A DNA stretch of 24,769 nt from assembly GCA_026645375.1 (NCBI GenBank), contig JAPFFX010000376.1, positions 1-24,769 on the forward strand, written 5' to 3'. This stretch comes from Citricoccus sp. WCRC_4. GTDB taxonomy: Bacteria > Actinomycetota > Actinomycetes > Actinomycetales > Micrococcaceae. Positions 15,948 through 23,129 of this stretch are shown here, piece by piece. A program made the translations under genes and the position numbers. Each line of letters begins with the position of its first letter. Positions within the stretch are counted from its first letter, which is position 1. The notes beneath the pieces are model-generated. The model did not search any database. It worked only from the letters and a program-made list of their open reading frames with translations, and had not been told where the DNA came from.

Positions 15948-15953
15948 GGGGCG

Positions 15954-16013
15954 ATGACAGCGGCCGCCCGTACCCCGAGGGGCGCGGGCGCATGGCCGGT
16001 CTTGTATGAATGA
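15954..16013 (+). CDS. Possible leaderless 19-residue leader peptide before accD
   Basis: The ATG lies 6 nt after the TAGACT box, so the transcript could begin on the start codon. The frame encodes 19 residues and stops 10 nt before the GGAGG that serves accD. A 19-codon frame in the same relative position precedes accA. The two peptides do not resemble each other, so a cis role (translational coupling or attenuation) is more likely than a functional peptide. It may also be chance. Confidence 0.25.
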   Translation: MTAAARTPRGAGAWPVLYE

Positions 16014-16032
16014 TCCAAGCGACGGAGGACCT

Positions 16033-17661
16033 GTGACCCTTCCTGCCCAGGCTGGCACCGGGACGAGCCCGGACGAGGCCGCACCGGACCTGACGACCAC
16101 GGCGGGCAAGCTGCAGGACCTGGCCCGGCGCCGGGCCGAGGCCGCGCTGCCCGCCGGCCGGGCCGCCGTCGAGAGACAGCACGAGCGCGGCAAGCACACG
16201 GCCCGCGAGCGCGTGGAACTGCTGCTGGACCCCGGGTCCTTCGTGGAGTTCGACGCCCTGGCGGTGCATCGCACCACGGCATTCGGGATGGAGCGCAAGA
16301 GGCCGGTCGGCGACGGGCTGGTCTCCGGGTACGGCACCGTGGACGGCCGGCTGGTGGCCGTGTTCTCCCAGGACTTCACGGTCTACGGCGGTTCCCTGAG
16401 CCAGGTGAACGGCGAGAAGATCGTCAAGGTCCAGGAGTTCGCCGCGCGCAACGGCTGCCCGGTGATCGGCATCAATGACGGCGGCGGCGCCCGCATCCAG
16501 GAGGGTGTCGCCTCGCTGGCGATGTTCGCGGACATCTTCCGCAACAACGTCATGTCCTCCGGGGTCATCCCCCAGATCTCCGTCATCATGGGGCCCTCCG
16601 CCGGGGGCGCCGCCTACTCCCCCGCGCTGACCGACTTCATCATCATGGTCGACCAGACCTCGCACATGTTCATCACCGGGCCGGACGTCATCAAGACCGT
16701 CACCGGCGAGGACGTGGACATGGAGACCCTCGGCGGCGCCCGGCAGCACAACACGGCCACCGGCACGGCCGCCTACCTGGCCACCACCGAGGAGGACGCC
16801 CTGGAGTACGTCCGGGAATTGCTCGAGTTCCTGCCGGCCAACAACCTGGCCGAGGGTCCCGTGGAGGCGTTCGTGGAGGAACCCGAGGTCACCGACGAGG
16901 ACCTCGAGCTGGACACACTGGTGCCCGACTCGGCGAACCAGCCCTATGACATGCTCACCGTGATCGAGCACCTGCTGGACGAGGGCCACTTCCTCCAGGT
17001 CCATGAGCTCTACGCCCCCAACGTGATCACCGGGCTGGGCCGGATCGAGGGCCGGACGGTGGGAGTGGTGGCGAACCAGCCGATGCAATTCGCCGGCACC
17101 CTGGACATCAATGCCTCGGAGAAGGCCGCCCGGTTCGTGCGGTTCTGCGACGCCTTCAACATCCCGATCGTCACCCTCGTGGACGTCCCGGGCTTCCTGC
17201 CCGGCACCGACCAGGAGTTCTCCGGCATCATCCGCCGCGGCGCCAAGCTGATCTACGCCTATGCCGAGGCCACCGTGCCGAAGCTGACCGTCATCACCCG
17301 CAAGGCCTACGGCGGGGCCTACATCGTCATGGGCTCGAAGAAACTCGGGGCGGACGTCAACCTGGCCTGGCCGACCGCGCAGATCGGCGTGATGGGCGCC
17401 CAGGGTGCCGTGAACATCCTCTACCGGCGCGAGTTGAAGGCGGTGGAGACCGCGGGCGGGGACGTCGAGGCCAAGCGCACCGAGCTCGTCGAGGACTACG
17501 AGGCCGAGCTGCTCAACCCCTACCAGGCGGCCGAGCGGGGTTATGTGGACGCGGTCATCACCCCCGCCGAGACGCGCGTCCAGCTGGTGCGCGGCCTGCG
17601 TGCCACGTTCCACAAGCGCGAGGCCCGGCCCGCCCGCAAACACGGGAACATCCCGCTGTGA
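16033..17661 (+). CDS. accD: Acyl-CoA carboxylase carboxyltransferase (beta) subunit
   Basis: 542 residues, AccD5/PccB family. It transfers carboxylate from carboxybiotin on AccA to acetyl-, propionyl- or longer acyl-CoA. Two crotonase-fold halves are clear. Oxyanion-hole glycines lie in NDGGGARIQEG (Gly150-Gly152) and SAGGAAY (189-195) of the N-half, and in YGGAY (Gly427-Gly428) of the C-half, followed by NLAWPTAQIGVMGAQGAV. Ile431 occupies the position that, to my knowledge, is Asp422 in Streptomyces coelicolor PccB (propionyl-preferring) and Ile420 in AccB (also accepts acetyl-CoA), so a broad range including acetyl-CoA is predicted. GTG 16033 follows GGAGG by 4 nt; an in-frame ATG at 16006 lacks a ribosome binding site. 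accE follows and should be co-transcribed. Confidence 0.95.
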   Translation: MTLPAQAGTGTSPDEAAPDLTTTAGKLQDLARRRAEAALPAGRAAVERQHERGKHTARERVELLLDPGSFVEFDALAVHRTTAFGMERKRPVGDGLVSGYGTVDGRLVAVFSQDFTVYGGSLSQVNGEKIVKVQEFAARNGCPVIGINDGGGARIQEGVASLAMFADIFRNNVMSSGVIPQISVIMGPSAGGAAYSPALTDFIIMVDQTSHMFITGPDVIKTVTGEDVDMETLGGARQHNTATGTAAYLATTEEDALEYVRELLEFLPANNLAEGPVEAFVEEPEVTDEDLELDTLVPDSANQPYDMLTVIEHLLDEGHFLQVHELYAPNVITGLGRIEGRTVGVVANQPMQFAGTLDINASEKAARFVRFCDAFNIPIVTLVDVPGFLPGTDQEFSGIIRRGAKLIYAYAEATVPKLTVITRKAYGGAYIVMGSKKLGADVNLAWPTAQIGVMGAQGAVNILYRRELKAVETAGGDVEAKRTELVEDYEAELLNPYQAAERGYVDAVITPAETRVQLVRGLRATFHKREARPARKHGNIPL

Positions 17662-17702
17662 CCACCACGCAAGGCAGCACCACGGGGAGGAGAACCCTGG
17701 AG

Positions 17703-17960
17703 ATGAGCACGCAGACGAACCACGGGACGGACCCGGACACCGGCGGGGAACCCGCGGTCGTCATCCGCGGAACCCTGGACGCCGAGGAGACCGCCGCGCT
17801 GACCGCCGTCCTGCAGGCGGTGGCCGCCCAGGCCGGGCACCCGGACAGCGACGACACCGGACGCGACGGCCCGGACCGCACCCTGGACCGCCGCCGCCGG
17901 CTGGGCCTGTGGGCCCGCCCCGGTTCCGACTCCTGGAGGCACGCCGCCGGGGCGAGCTGA
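17703..17960 (+). CDS. accE: Acyl-CoA carboxylase epsilon subunit
   Basis: 85 residues. It carries the AccE family pattern: a short hydrophobic strand (VVIRGTL), a helix rich in Glu/Ala (AEETAALTAVLQAVA), a charged linker, and the C-terminal RLGLWARPGSDSWRHAAG motif with conserved Trp and Pro-Gly. Epsilon subunits are small actinobacterial proteins that stabilise the AccA-AccD complex and raise its activity. ATG 17703 is chosen because GGAGGAG lies 10 nt upstream. A GTG at 17658 overlapping the accD stop would add 15 non-conserved residues. The position directly after accD matches accD5-accE5 in mycobacteria. Confidence 0.88.
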   Translation: MSTQTNHGTDPDTGGEPAVVIRGTLDAEETAALTAVLQAVAAQAGHPDSDDTGRDGPDRTLDRRRRLGLWARPGSDSWRHAAGAS

Positions 17961-17969
17961 CCCGCGCCA

Positions 17970-18002
17970 CCTCCCCCGCCCCGGGGAGCGGGCCCGGGGA
18001 GG
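17970..18002 (+). terminator. GC-rich stem-loop after accE
   Basis: CCTCCCC pairs with GGGGAGG, with a self-complementary CCCCGGGG inside the loop, 10 nt after the accE stop. It lacks a T-tract. A new promoter follows within 40 nt, which fits a transcription boundary. Confidence 0.35.
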
Positions 18003-18034
18003 CCCAGCCCTGTCTGCCCGGCGGGTGCCGGACC

Positions 18035-18040
18035 TATGAT
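18035..18040 (+). promoter_or_regulatory. -10 box (TATGAT) for the secreted-protein gene
   Basis: TATGAT is one base from TATAAT, giving a predicted start near 18047 and a 5' leader of about 100 nt before the ATG at 18150. The -35 is weak. Confidence 0.45.
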
Positions 18041-18149
18041 GTGGCCACCCCCGCGCGACACGCCGCGGCATCCAGCCTCACGTGTCCTCACCTCTGCACG
18101 CCTCATGAGACACCGGTTCCGTCCAACCACTCTCGACCGAGGATCCATC

Positions 18150-18584
18150 ATGAAAACCCTGTCCCGCACGTTCACGGTGGCCGGATTCGCCACCCTGCTC
18201 ACCGCCTTCGTCGGAGCCACGGCCGCCCAGGCCGCCTCGAGCGCCACCCTGCCGGACGAGGGCACCCTGTTGGGGGACGGCGCCGGGGTCTCCATCTCGG
18301 TCGACTTCGACTGCGACGCCGGCTGGTCCGCCAACGTCTGGGTCGAGGCCGCACAGCGGACCAACGGGGACAAGGTGGCGACCGGCATGGGGTACTCCAC
18401 GACCGTGGAGTGCGCGGCCGGCGCGGAGTCCGTCGACGTGGTGCTCCTGGCCGCCGGGGACTACCTCGCCTTCGAGGAGGGGGACGCGGTGGTCCGCGTC
18501 TCCGTGTCCGCGTGCAGCACCGAGACCTGCGACCAGGCCGTGGCGGCCGGCGTGGTCGGGTTCAGCGAGGACGACGACGAGTGA
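18150..18584 (+). CDS. Small secreted four-cysteine acidic protein of unknown function
   Basis: 144 residues. A Sec signal peptide is clear: positive N-end (MKTLSRT), hydrophobic core to about residue 24, and AQA-A cleavage after residue 28. There is no lipobox, so the product is released or wall-held. The mature part of about 116 residues is strongly acidic (ends EDDDE) and alternates hydrophobic and polar residues (VSISVDFDCDAGWSANVWVE, VDVVLLAAGDYLAFEEG), suggesting an Ig-like beta sandwich. Cys55/Cys88 and Cys122/Cys127 could form two disulfides. I do not recognise a family. ATG 18150 is chosen because GAGG lies 7 nt upstream and the signal peptide starts there; the same frame is open further upstream, but that part would spoil the signal. 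It sits between accE and the DUF885 gene with its own promoter. Confidence 0.75.
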   Translation: MKTLSRTFTVAGFATLLTAFVGATAAQAASSATLPDEGTLLGDGAGVSISVDFDCDAGWSANVWVEAAQRTNGDKVATGMGYSTTVECAAGAESVDVVLLAAGDYLAFEEGDAVVRVSVSACSTETCDQAVAAGVVGFSEDDDE

Positions 18585-18589
18585 GCGCC

Positions 18590-18625
18590 ACCGCGTCGAC
18601 CTGATTCGCGCCGACGGCACGCGGT
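18590..18625 (+). terminator. Possible stem-loop after the secreted-protein gene
   Basis: ACCGCGT pairs with ACGCGGT (7 bp, perfect) around a 22-nt loop, starting 6 nt after the stop. The long loop and missing T-tract make this a weak terminator candidate. Confidence 0.25.
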
Positions 18626-18687
18626 AGGCGCGACGGTGCCCGCAGGTCCCGTCGTGGCCCCGCCGTGGCCTGCGCCACCCGTTCGAC

Positions 18688-18693
18688 TACGCT
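18688..18693 (+). promoter_or_regulatory. -10 box (TACGCT) for leaderless DUF885 transcript
   Basis: TACGCT fits TAnnnT and ends exactly 7 nt before the GTG at 18701, so the mRNA would start on the initiation codon. The GGAGGG next to the GTG is too close to act as a ribosome binding site. Confidence 0.45.
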
Positions 18694-18700
18694 CGGAGGG

Positions 18701-20416
18701 GTGAACGCAGCGCACCCGAACCAGCCCACCGCCTCCGCGGGCGCCACCGGCCTGACCCGCCGGCCCAGCGCCATCGACGAGCTCGCCAACCGCTACTTCG
18801 CGGACACCCTCGCCTTGAACCCGGAGGAGGCCACGGCCCTGGGCCACCCCGGCCACGAGACCGAGTACGCGGACTACTCCCCCGCCGGGACCGTTGCGCA
18901 GGACGACCTCGACCGCCGGGTCCTGGCCGACCTCGACGCGCTGGACCCGGTCGACGAGGTCGACCGGGTCACGGCCGCGGCGATGCGCGAGCGGATCGGG
19001 CTGCAGCGGGAGATCACCGCCACCGGGCGCACGGAGTTGAACAACCTGGCCTCCCCCGCCCAGGGGATCCGCGAGATCTTCGACCTGATGCCCACGGACA
19101 CCGCCGGGCAGTGGGAGCACGTCGCCGGGCGCCTGGCGAACCTCCCGGCCGCCCTGGAGGGCTATCGTGCCTCGCTGCTGCACTCCCGGGACGCCGGCCA
19201 GGTCCCGGCCCGCCGCCAGGTGGACATCGTCATCGAACAGGCCGAGGCACACTCCGCCCCCGGGGGCTTCTTCCCTGGCCTGGTCGAGCGGGCCGGCGCG
19301 GCCGGCGTCGTGCCCTCCTCCCTGCTGACCGAGCTGGAGGGCCGGGCGCTGCGCGCCGGGGAGGCGTACCGGTCCCTGGCCACCTTCCTCAAGGAGGAGC
19401 TGCGCGACGCCGCCCCGGAGCGTGACGCGGTCGGGAAGGACTACTACGCCCTGGCCTCCCGCGAGTTCCTCGGGGCCAGCGTGGACCTGGAGGAGACCTA
19501 CCAGTGGGGCCTGGAGGAACTGGCGCGGATCGTGGCGGCCCAGCGGGCCGACGCCCGGGCCATCCGCCCCGGTGCGGGCATCGAGGAGGCCCGGCAGGTG
19601 CTCAACGCCGACCCGGCCCGGCGCCTGGAGGGCACCGGCGTGCTCAGGGACTGGATGCAGGCCACCTCGGACGCCGCCCTGGAGGCGATGAGCGCCTACT
19701 TCGACATCCCCGCGCCCATGGACCGGATCGAGTGCATGATCGCCCCCACCCAGGAGGGAGGCGTGTACTACACCGGCCCCTCGGAGGACTTCTCCCGCCC
19801 GGGCCGCATGTGGTGGTCCGTGCCGGCCGGCGAGGACTCCTTCACCACGTGGGAGCAGAAGACCACGGTCTACCACGAGGGGGTACCCGGCCATCACCTG
19901 CAGGTCGCCACCGCCATGCTGAACCGTGAGGAGCTCAACGACTGGCGGCGCAACGCGCTGTGGACCTCGGGTCACGGCGAGGGCTGGGCCCTGTACGCGG
20001 AGCAACTGATGGAGGAGTTCGGGTTCCTCCAGGACCCGGGAGACCACCTCGGGATGCTCGACGCCCAGCGGATGCGGGCGGCCCGCGTGGTGTTCGACAT
20101 CGGCGTGCACTGCGGCTTCGAGGCCCCTGCCGAGTACGGCGGCGGCACCTGGACCCCGGAGGCCGGCTTCGCCTTCCTGCAGGAGCACATCAACGACACC
20201 CCCGGCCAGGTGCGGTTCGAGTTCATCCGCTACCTCGGCTGGCCCGGCCAGGCCCCGGCCTACAAGGTCGGCCAGCGCATCTGGGAGCAGATCCGCTCCG
20301 AGCATGCCACCCGTGCCGCTCACGATGGCGGGACCTTCGACCTGAAGGACTTCCACACGCGCGCGCTGCGCCTGGGGTCGATGGGTCTGGACACCCTGCG
20401 CGAGGCACTGGCATGA
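18701..20416 (+). CDS. DUF885 family protein (predicted zinc metallopeptidase)
   Basis: 571 residues, typical for DUF885. The fold is almost all helical. The family signature HEGVPGHH at 392-399 (general form HExxPGHH) supplies two or three metal ligands and the catalytic Glu393, and EGWALYAE at 427-434 supplies a further acidic ligand, as in gluzincin-like peptidases. No signal peptide is seen, so it is cytosolic and probably a peptidase; the substrate is unknown. GTG 18701 is chosen from the leaderless -10 spacing and because an upstream in-frame start at 18665 would lie before that promoter. Its stop overlaps the maf start as ATGA, so maf is translationally coupled to it. It is absent from this neighbourhood in M. 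tuberculosis as I recall it. Confidence 0.9.
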   Translation: MNAAHPNQPTASAGATGLTRRPSAIDELANRYFADTLALNPEEATALGHPGHETEYADYSPAGTVAQDDLDRRVLADLDALDPVDEVDRVTAAAMRERIGLQREITATGRTELNNLASPAQGIREIFDLMPTDTAGQWEHVAGRLANLPAALEGYRASLLHSRDAGQVPARRQVDIVIEQAEAHSAPGGFFPGLVERAGAAGVVPSSLLTELEGRALRAGEAYRSLATFLKEELRDAAPERDAVGKDYYALASREFLGASVDLEETYQWGLEELARIVAAQRADARAIRPGAGIEEARQVLNADPARRLEGTGVLRDWMQATSDAALEAMSAYFDIPAPMDRIECMIAPTQEGGVYYTGPSEDFSRPGRMWWSVPAGEDSFTTWEQKTTVYHEGVPGHHLQVATAMLNREELNDWRRNALWTSGHGEGWALYAEQLMEEFGFLQDPGDHLGMLDAQRMRAARVVFDIGVHCGFEAPAEYGGGTWTPEAGFAFLQEHINDTPGQVRFEFIRYLGWPGQAPAYKVGQRIWEQIRSEHATRAAHDGGTFDLKDFHTRALRLGSMGLDTLREALA

Positions 20417-21090
20417 CCGTCCCACCCGCCGGGGCCGCACCCCGGCTCGTCCTGGCCTCCGCCTCCCCGGCGAGGGCGCGGATCCTCGAGGCCGCCGGGA
20501 TCGGGTTCACCGTGGTGGTCTCCGAGGTCGACGAGGATGCGGTCACCGAGGCCCACCCGCTGGCCGGCCCGGCCGAGCTCGCCCTGCTGCTGGCCCATGC
20601 CAAGGCGGAGGACGTGGCCGCGCGCCCGGAGGCCGCCGGGGCGCTGGTACTGGGCTGCGACTCGGTGTTCGAGCTGGACGGGACCGCCTACGGCAAGCCC
20701 TACGAACAGGCGGTCGCGCGGGAACGCTGGCGACTGCAGTCCGGGCGCACCGGACAACTGCACACCGGGCATTCGCTCATCGACACCAGCCACCACGCGA
20801 CGGCCGGGCTCCGCGGTCCCGACGCCGGCAGCGCACCGTCCGCGACCGCGCTGGCGACCGCCTCGGTCACCTTCGCGGACGTGACGGAGGCGGAGATCGC
20901 CGCGTACGTGGGCTCCGGGGAGCCGCTGCAGTGCGCGGGGGCGTTCACCATCGACGGCCGGGGCGCCGCCTTCGTCTCGGCCGTGCACGGGGATCCCAAC
21001 GCCGTGATCGGGGTGTCCGTCTCGACGCTGCGCGGCCTGCTGCACCAGTTGGGCTGGTCCATCACCGACTTGTGGGATTCCTACAAGTGA
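20413..21090 (+). CDS. maf: Maf family nucleotide pyrophosphatase
   Basis: 225 residues. Maf proteins hydrolyse non-canonical or excess nucleoside triphosphates to monophosphates (house-cleaning; also linked to septum inhibition in Bacillus). Seen here are the SASPAR loop at 16-21, catalytic Asp83 in GCDSVF, Lys95 in GKPYEQA, a LHTGH segment, CAGAFTIDG and GDPNAVIGVS. Whether it prefers dTTP/UTP or m7GTP cannot be read safely. The start overlaps the DUF885 stop by 4 nt. The last codons (DLWDSYK) also spell a 17-bp operator-like site shared with the accD promoter, so the 3' end of this gene may carry regulatory DNA for accA. maf near accD/accE/accA is conserved in mycobacteria. Confidence 0.93.
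   Translation: MTVPPAGAAPRLVLASASPARARILEAAGIGFTVVVSEVDEDAVTEAHPLAGPAELALLLAHAKAEDVAARPEAAGALVLGCDSVFELDGTAYGKPYEQAVARERWRLQSGRTGQLHTGHSLIDTSHHATAGLRGPDAGSAPSATALATASVTFADVTEAEIAAYVGSGEPLQCAGAFTIDGRGAAFVSAVHGDPNAVIGVSVSTLRGLLHQLGWSITDLWDSYK
21070..21086 (+). promoter_or_regulatory. 17-bp operator-like site, copy 2 (inside maf 3' end, upstream of accA)
   Basis: TTGTGGGATTCCTACAA is close to a perfect palindrome (form TTGTnGGAnTCCnACAA) and continues one base outward as CTTGT/ACAAG. It overlaps the final maf codons, 61 bp upstream of the accA -10 box. It is the best copy of the motif in the window. Confidence 0.55.
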
Positions 21091-21122
21091 GGATCTTCGA
21101 CTCGGGGAAACCGCGCCGGATC

Positions 21123-21139
21123 CTGTAGGAATCCCACGG
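21123..21139 (-). promoter_or_regulatory. 17-bp operator-like site, copy 3 (accA promoter)
   Basis: On the minus strand this reads CCGTGGGATTCCTACAG, sharing 14 consecutive bases with copy 2 in opposite orientation. It covers the position of the accA -35 region, so a bound protein would block RNA polymerase. Together with copy 2 it forms a 14-bp perfect inverted repeat (21072-21085 and 21124-21137). Confidence 0.5.
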
Positions 21140-21146
21140 TCCGGTC

Positions 21147-21152
21147 TAGGCT
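21147..21152 (+). promoter_or_regulatory. -10 box (TAGGCT) of the accA promoter
   Basis: TAGGCT fits TAnnnT and ends 7 nt before the ATG at 21160, predicting a transcript that starts on that ATG. It parallels the TAGACT box of accD. Confidence 0.5.
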
Positions 21153-21159
21153 CGGGCAG

Positions 21160-21219
21160 ATGAGCCTGCAGCCCGCGTCCGGTACGGACCGGCAGGCTCC
21201 TGACGCGAACCGCTTGTGA
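21160..21219 (+). CDS. Possible leaderless 19-residue leader peptide before accA
   Basis: The ATG is placed 7 nt after TAGGCT, as for a leaderless message. The 19-residue frame ends at a TGA that overlaps the GAAGGAG ribosome binding site of accA, so ribosomes finishing here would be next to the main start. Length and placement match the short frame before accD, but the peptide sequence does not. Confidence 0.28.
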   Translation: MSLQPASGTDRQAPDANRL

Positions 21220-21234
21220 AGGAGTCCCCACCCG

Positions 21235-23052
21235 ATGCCCCAGACGACGCCGAACGCCACCACCGCCCCGCGCCGCTTCTCGCGGGTGCTGGTGGCCAAT
21301 CGCGGGGAGATCGCCGTCCGGGTGATCCGGGCGGCCCACGACGAGGGGCTCACGGCCGTGGCCGTCTACGCCGAGCCGGACCGCGATGCGTTGCACGTGC
21401 GGATGGCCGACGACGCCATCTCCCTGGGCGGGGCGACCGCCGCCGACTCCTACCTGGCCCAGGAGAAGATCCTGGCCGCGGCCAGGACCTCCGGTGCCGA
21501 CGCCGTGCACCCCGGTTATGGGTTCCTGTCCGAGAACGCCGAGTTCGCCCGCGCGGTCGAGACCGCCGGACTGGTGTGGATCGGCCCCCCGCCGGCCGCC
21601 ATCGAACGACTCGGGGACAAGGTCTCGGCGCGGCACCTGGCCCAGGAGGTCGGCGCCCCGCTGGTCCCGGGGACCCCCGATCCAGTGGCCGACGCCGGCG
21701 AGGTGCTGTCCTTCGCCGACGCCCACGGCCTGCCCCTGGCCATCAAGGCCGCCCACGGTGGCGGCGGCCGAGGCATCAAGGTGGCCCGGACCCGCGAGGA
21801 GGTCCCGGAGCTGTTCGAGTCCGCGGTGCGCGAGGCCACGGCCGCCTTCGGCCGGGGTGAGTGCTTCGTGGAACGCTTCCTGGACGCCCCCCGCCACGTG
21901 GAGACCCAGTGCCTGGCCGATCACGCGGGTACCGTGGTGGTGGTCTCCACCCGCGACTGCTCACTGCAGCGCCGCAACCAGAAACTCGTGGAGGAGGCAC
22001 CCGCCCCGTTCCTCACCGCCGAGCAGCAGCGGAGGCTGTACGCCGCCTCCAAGGACATCCTGCGTGCCGCCGGCTACGTGGGTGCCGGGACGTGCGAGTT
22101 CCTCGTCGGCGCGGACGGCACCATCTCCTTCCTCGAGGTCAACACCCGGCTGCAGGTGGAGCACCCGGTCTCCGAGGAGGTCACGGGGCTGGACCTGGTC
22201 CGGGAGCAGTTCCGGCTGGCCCGCGGCGAGGAGCTCGGCTATGAGGACCCCGAGGTCCGGGGCCATTCCCTCGAGTTCCGCATCAACGGTGAGGACGCCG
22301 GGCGGGACTTCATGCCGGCCCCCGGCACCCTGACCCGGTTCCGGCTGCCCTCGGGGCCGGGCGTCCGCGTGGACACCGGGGTCGAGGAGGGCGAGACCAT
22401 CAGCGGGAACTTCGACTCGATGATCGCCAAGCTCATCGTCACGGGGGCCACCCGGGAACAGGCCCTGGAACGCTCCCGGCGGGCGCTGGCCGAGATGCAG
22501 GTGGCCGGCATGCCCACCGTGCTCCCGTTCCACCGCGCGGTGGTGGCCGACCCGGCGTTCGCCCCGCGGGACGGATCCGCCTTCACGGTGCACACGCGGT
22601 GGATCGAGACCGAGTTCGAGAACACCATCGACGCGTTCGCGGCGCCCATCGCCGCACCGGACCAGCCCGGGGCGGAGGACCGCCGCTCGGTGACCGTCGA
22701 GGTCAACGGCAAGCGCGTCGAGGTCACGCTGCCGGCCATCTTCGGCGCCATCTCCACCGCGGCCGGCAACGCCAGGGCCGGCAGCCGGCGCCGCAAGGCC
22801 CGCGGCGGCCGCGGCGTGACGGCCACCGCCACCAACGGGGACACGCTCACCTCACCGATGCAGGGCACCATCGTCAAGGTCGCCGCCGGCGTCGGGGACA
22901 CCGTGGCCGAGGGTGACCTCATCGTGGTGCTGGAGGCGATGAAGATGGAACAGCCGCTCACCGCCCACAAGTCCGGCACGATCACCGAGCTGGCGGCCGC
23001 GCCGGGTGCGACGGTGACGGCGGGCGCCGCCATCGCCGTCATCGGGGACTGA
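21235..23052 (+). CDS. accA: Acyl-CoA carboxylase alpha subunit (biotin carboxylase and biotin carboxyl carrier protein)
   Basis: 605 residues, AccA3/AccBC type. It carboxylates its own biotin with ATP and bicarbonate and delivers it to AccD. The N-terminal biotin carboxylase domain starts at VLVANRGEIAVRVIRAA (about 18-34), has ATP-grasp Lys171 and the glycine-rich loop HGGGGRGI at 174-181, the metal/bicarbonate motif EVNTRLQVEHPVSE, and the C-terminal biotin carboxylase part to about 470. A basic, Ala/Arg-rich linker (about 510-535) joins it to the biotinyl domain, where EAMKM places the biotinylated lysine at 570. The ATG at 21235 follows GAAGGAG by 10 nt. The promoter region carries two operator-like sites and a micro-ORF, as described for those entries. 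Expected partners are AccD, AccE and BirA in this window. Confidence 0.96.
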   Translation: MPQTTPNATTAPRRFSRVLVANRGEIAVRVIRAAHDEGLTAVAVYAEPDRDALHVRMADDAISLGGATAADSYLAQEKILAAARTSGADAVHPGYGFLSENAEFARAVETAGLVWIGPPPAAIERLGDKVSARHLAQEVGAPLVPGTPDPVADAGEVLSFADAHGLPLAIKAAHGGGGRGIKVARTREEVPELFESAVREATAAFGRGECFVERFLDAPRHVETQCLADHAGTVVVVSTRDCSLQRRNQKLVEEAPAPFLTAEQQRRLYAASKDILRAAGYVGAGTCEFLVGADGTISFLEVNTRLQVEHPVSEEVTGLDLVREQFRLARGEELGYEDPEVRGHSLEFRINGEDAGRDFMPAPGTLTRFRLPSGPGVRVDTGVEEGETISGNFDSMIAKLIVTGATREQALERSRRALAEMQVAGMPTVLPFHRAVVADPAFAPRDGSAFTVHTRWIETEFENTIDAFAAPIAAPDQPGAEDRRSVTVEVNGKRVEVTLPAIFGAISTAAGNARAGSRRRKARGGRGVTATATNGDTLTSPMQGTIVKVAAGVGDTVAEGDLIVVLEAMKMEQPLTAHKSGTITELAAAPGATVTAGAAIAVIGD

Positions 23053-23101
23053 CGCCGGGGACCGGAACGCCGCCGCCGTCCAGACCGTCTCACGATGTGG
23101 A

Positions 23102-23112
23102 CGGACTGTCCG
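23102..23112. promoter_or_regulatory. Short palindrome at the -35 region of the MFS gene
   Basis: CGGAC and GTCCG flank a single T, immediately upstream of the TAGGAT -10 box at 23130-23135, where a repressor site would be expected. Such a short palindrome can occur by chance in GC-rich DNA. Confidence 0.25.
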
Positions 23113-23129
23113 CATGCTGACCCTGCGCA

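Noticed and set aside
15652..17643. Long minus-strand open frame opposite accD
   Set aside because: Low-complexity His/Gly/Asp-rich translation in the complement of a certain gene; no motifs.
19960..20412. Upstream extension of the maf frame into the DUF885 gene
   Set aside because: It is an out-of-frame reading of the DUF885 coding sequence; maf homology begins at the ATG overlapping the DUF885 stop.
18461..21924. Long minus-strand frames opposite the DUF885, maf and accA genes
   Set aside because: Typical GC-rich mirror frames; the plus-strand genes have catalytic motifs and proper starts.
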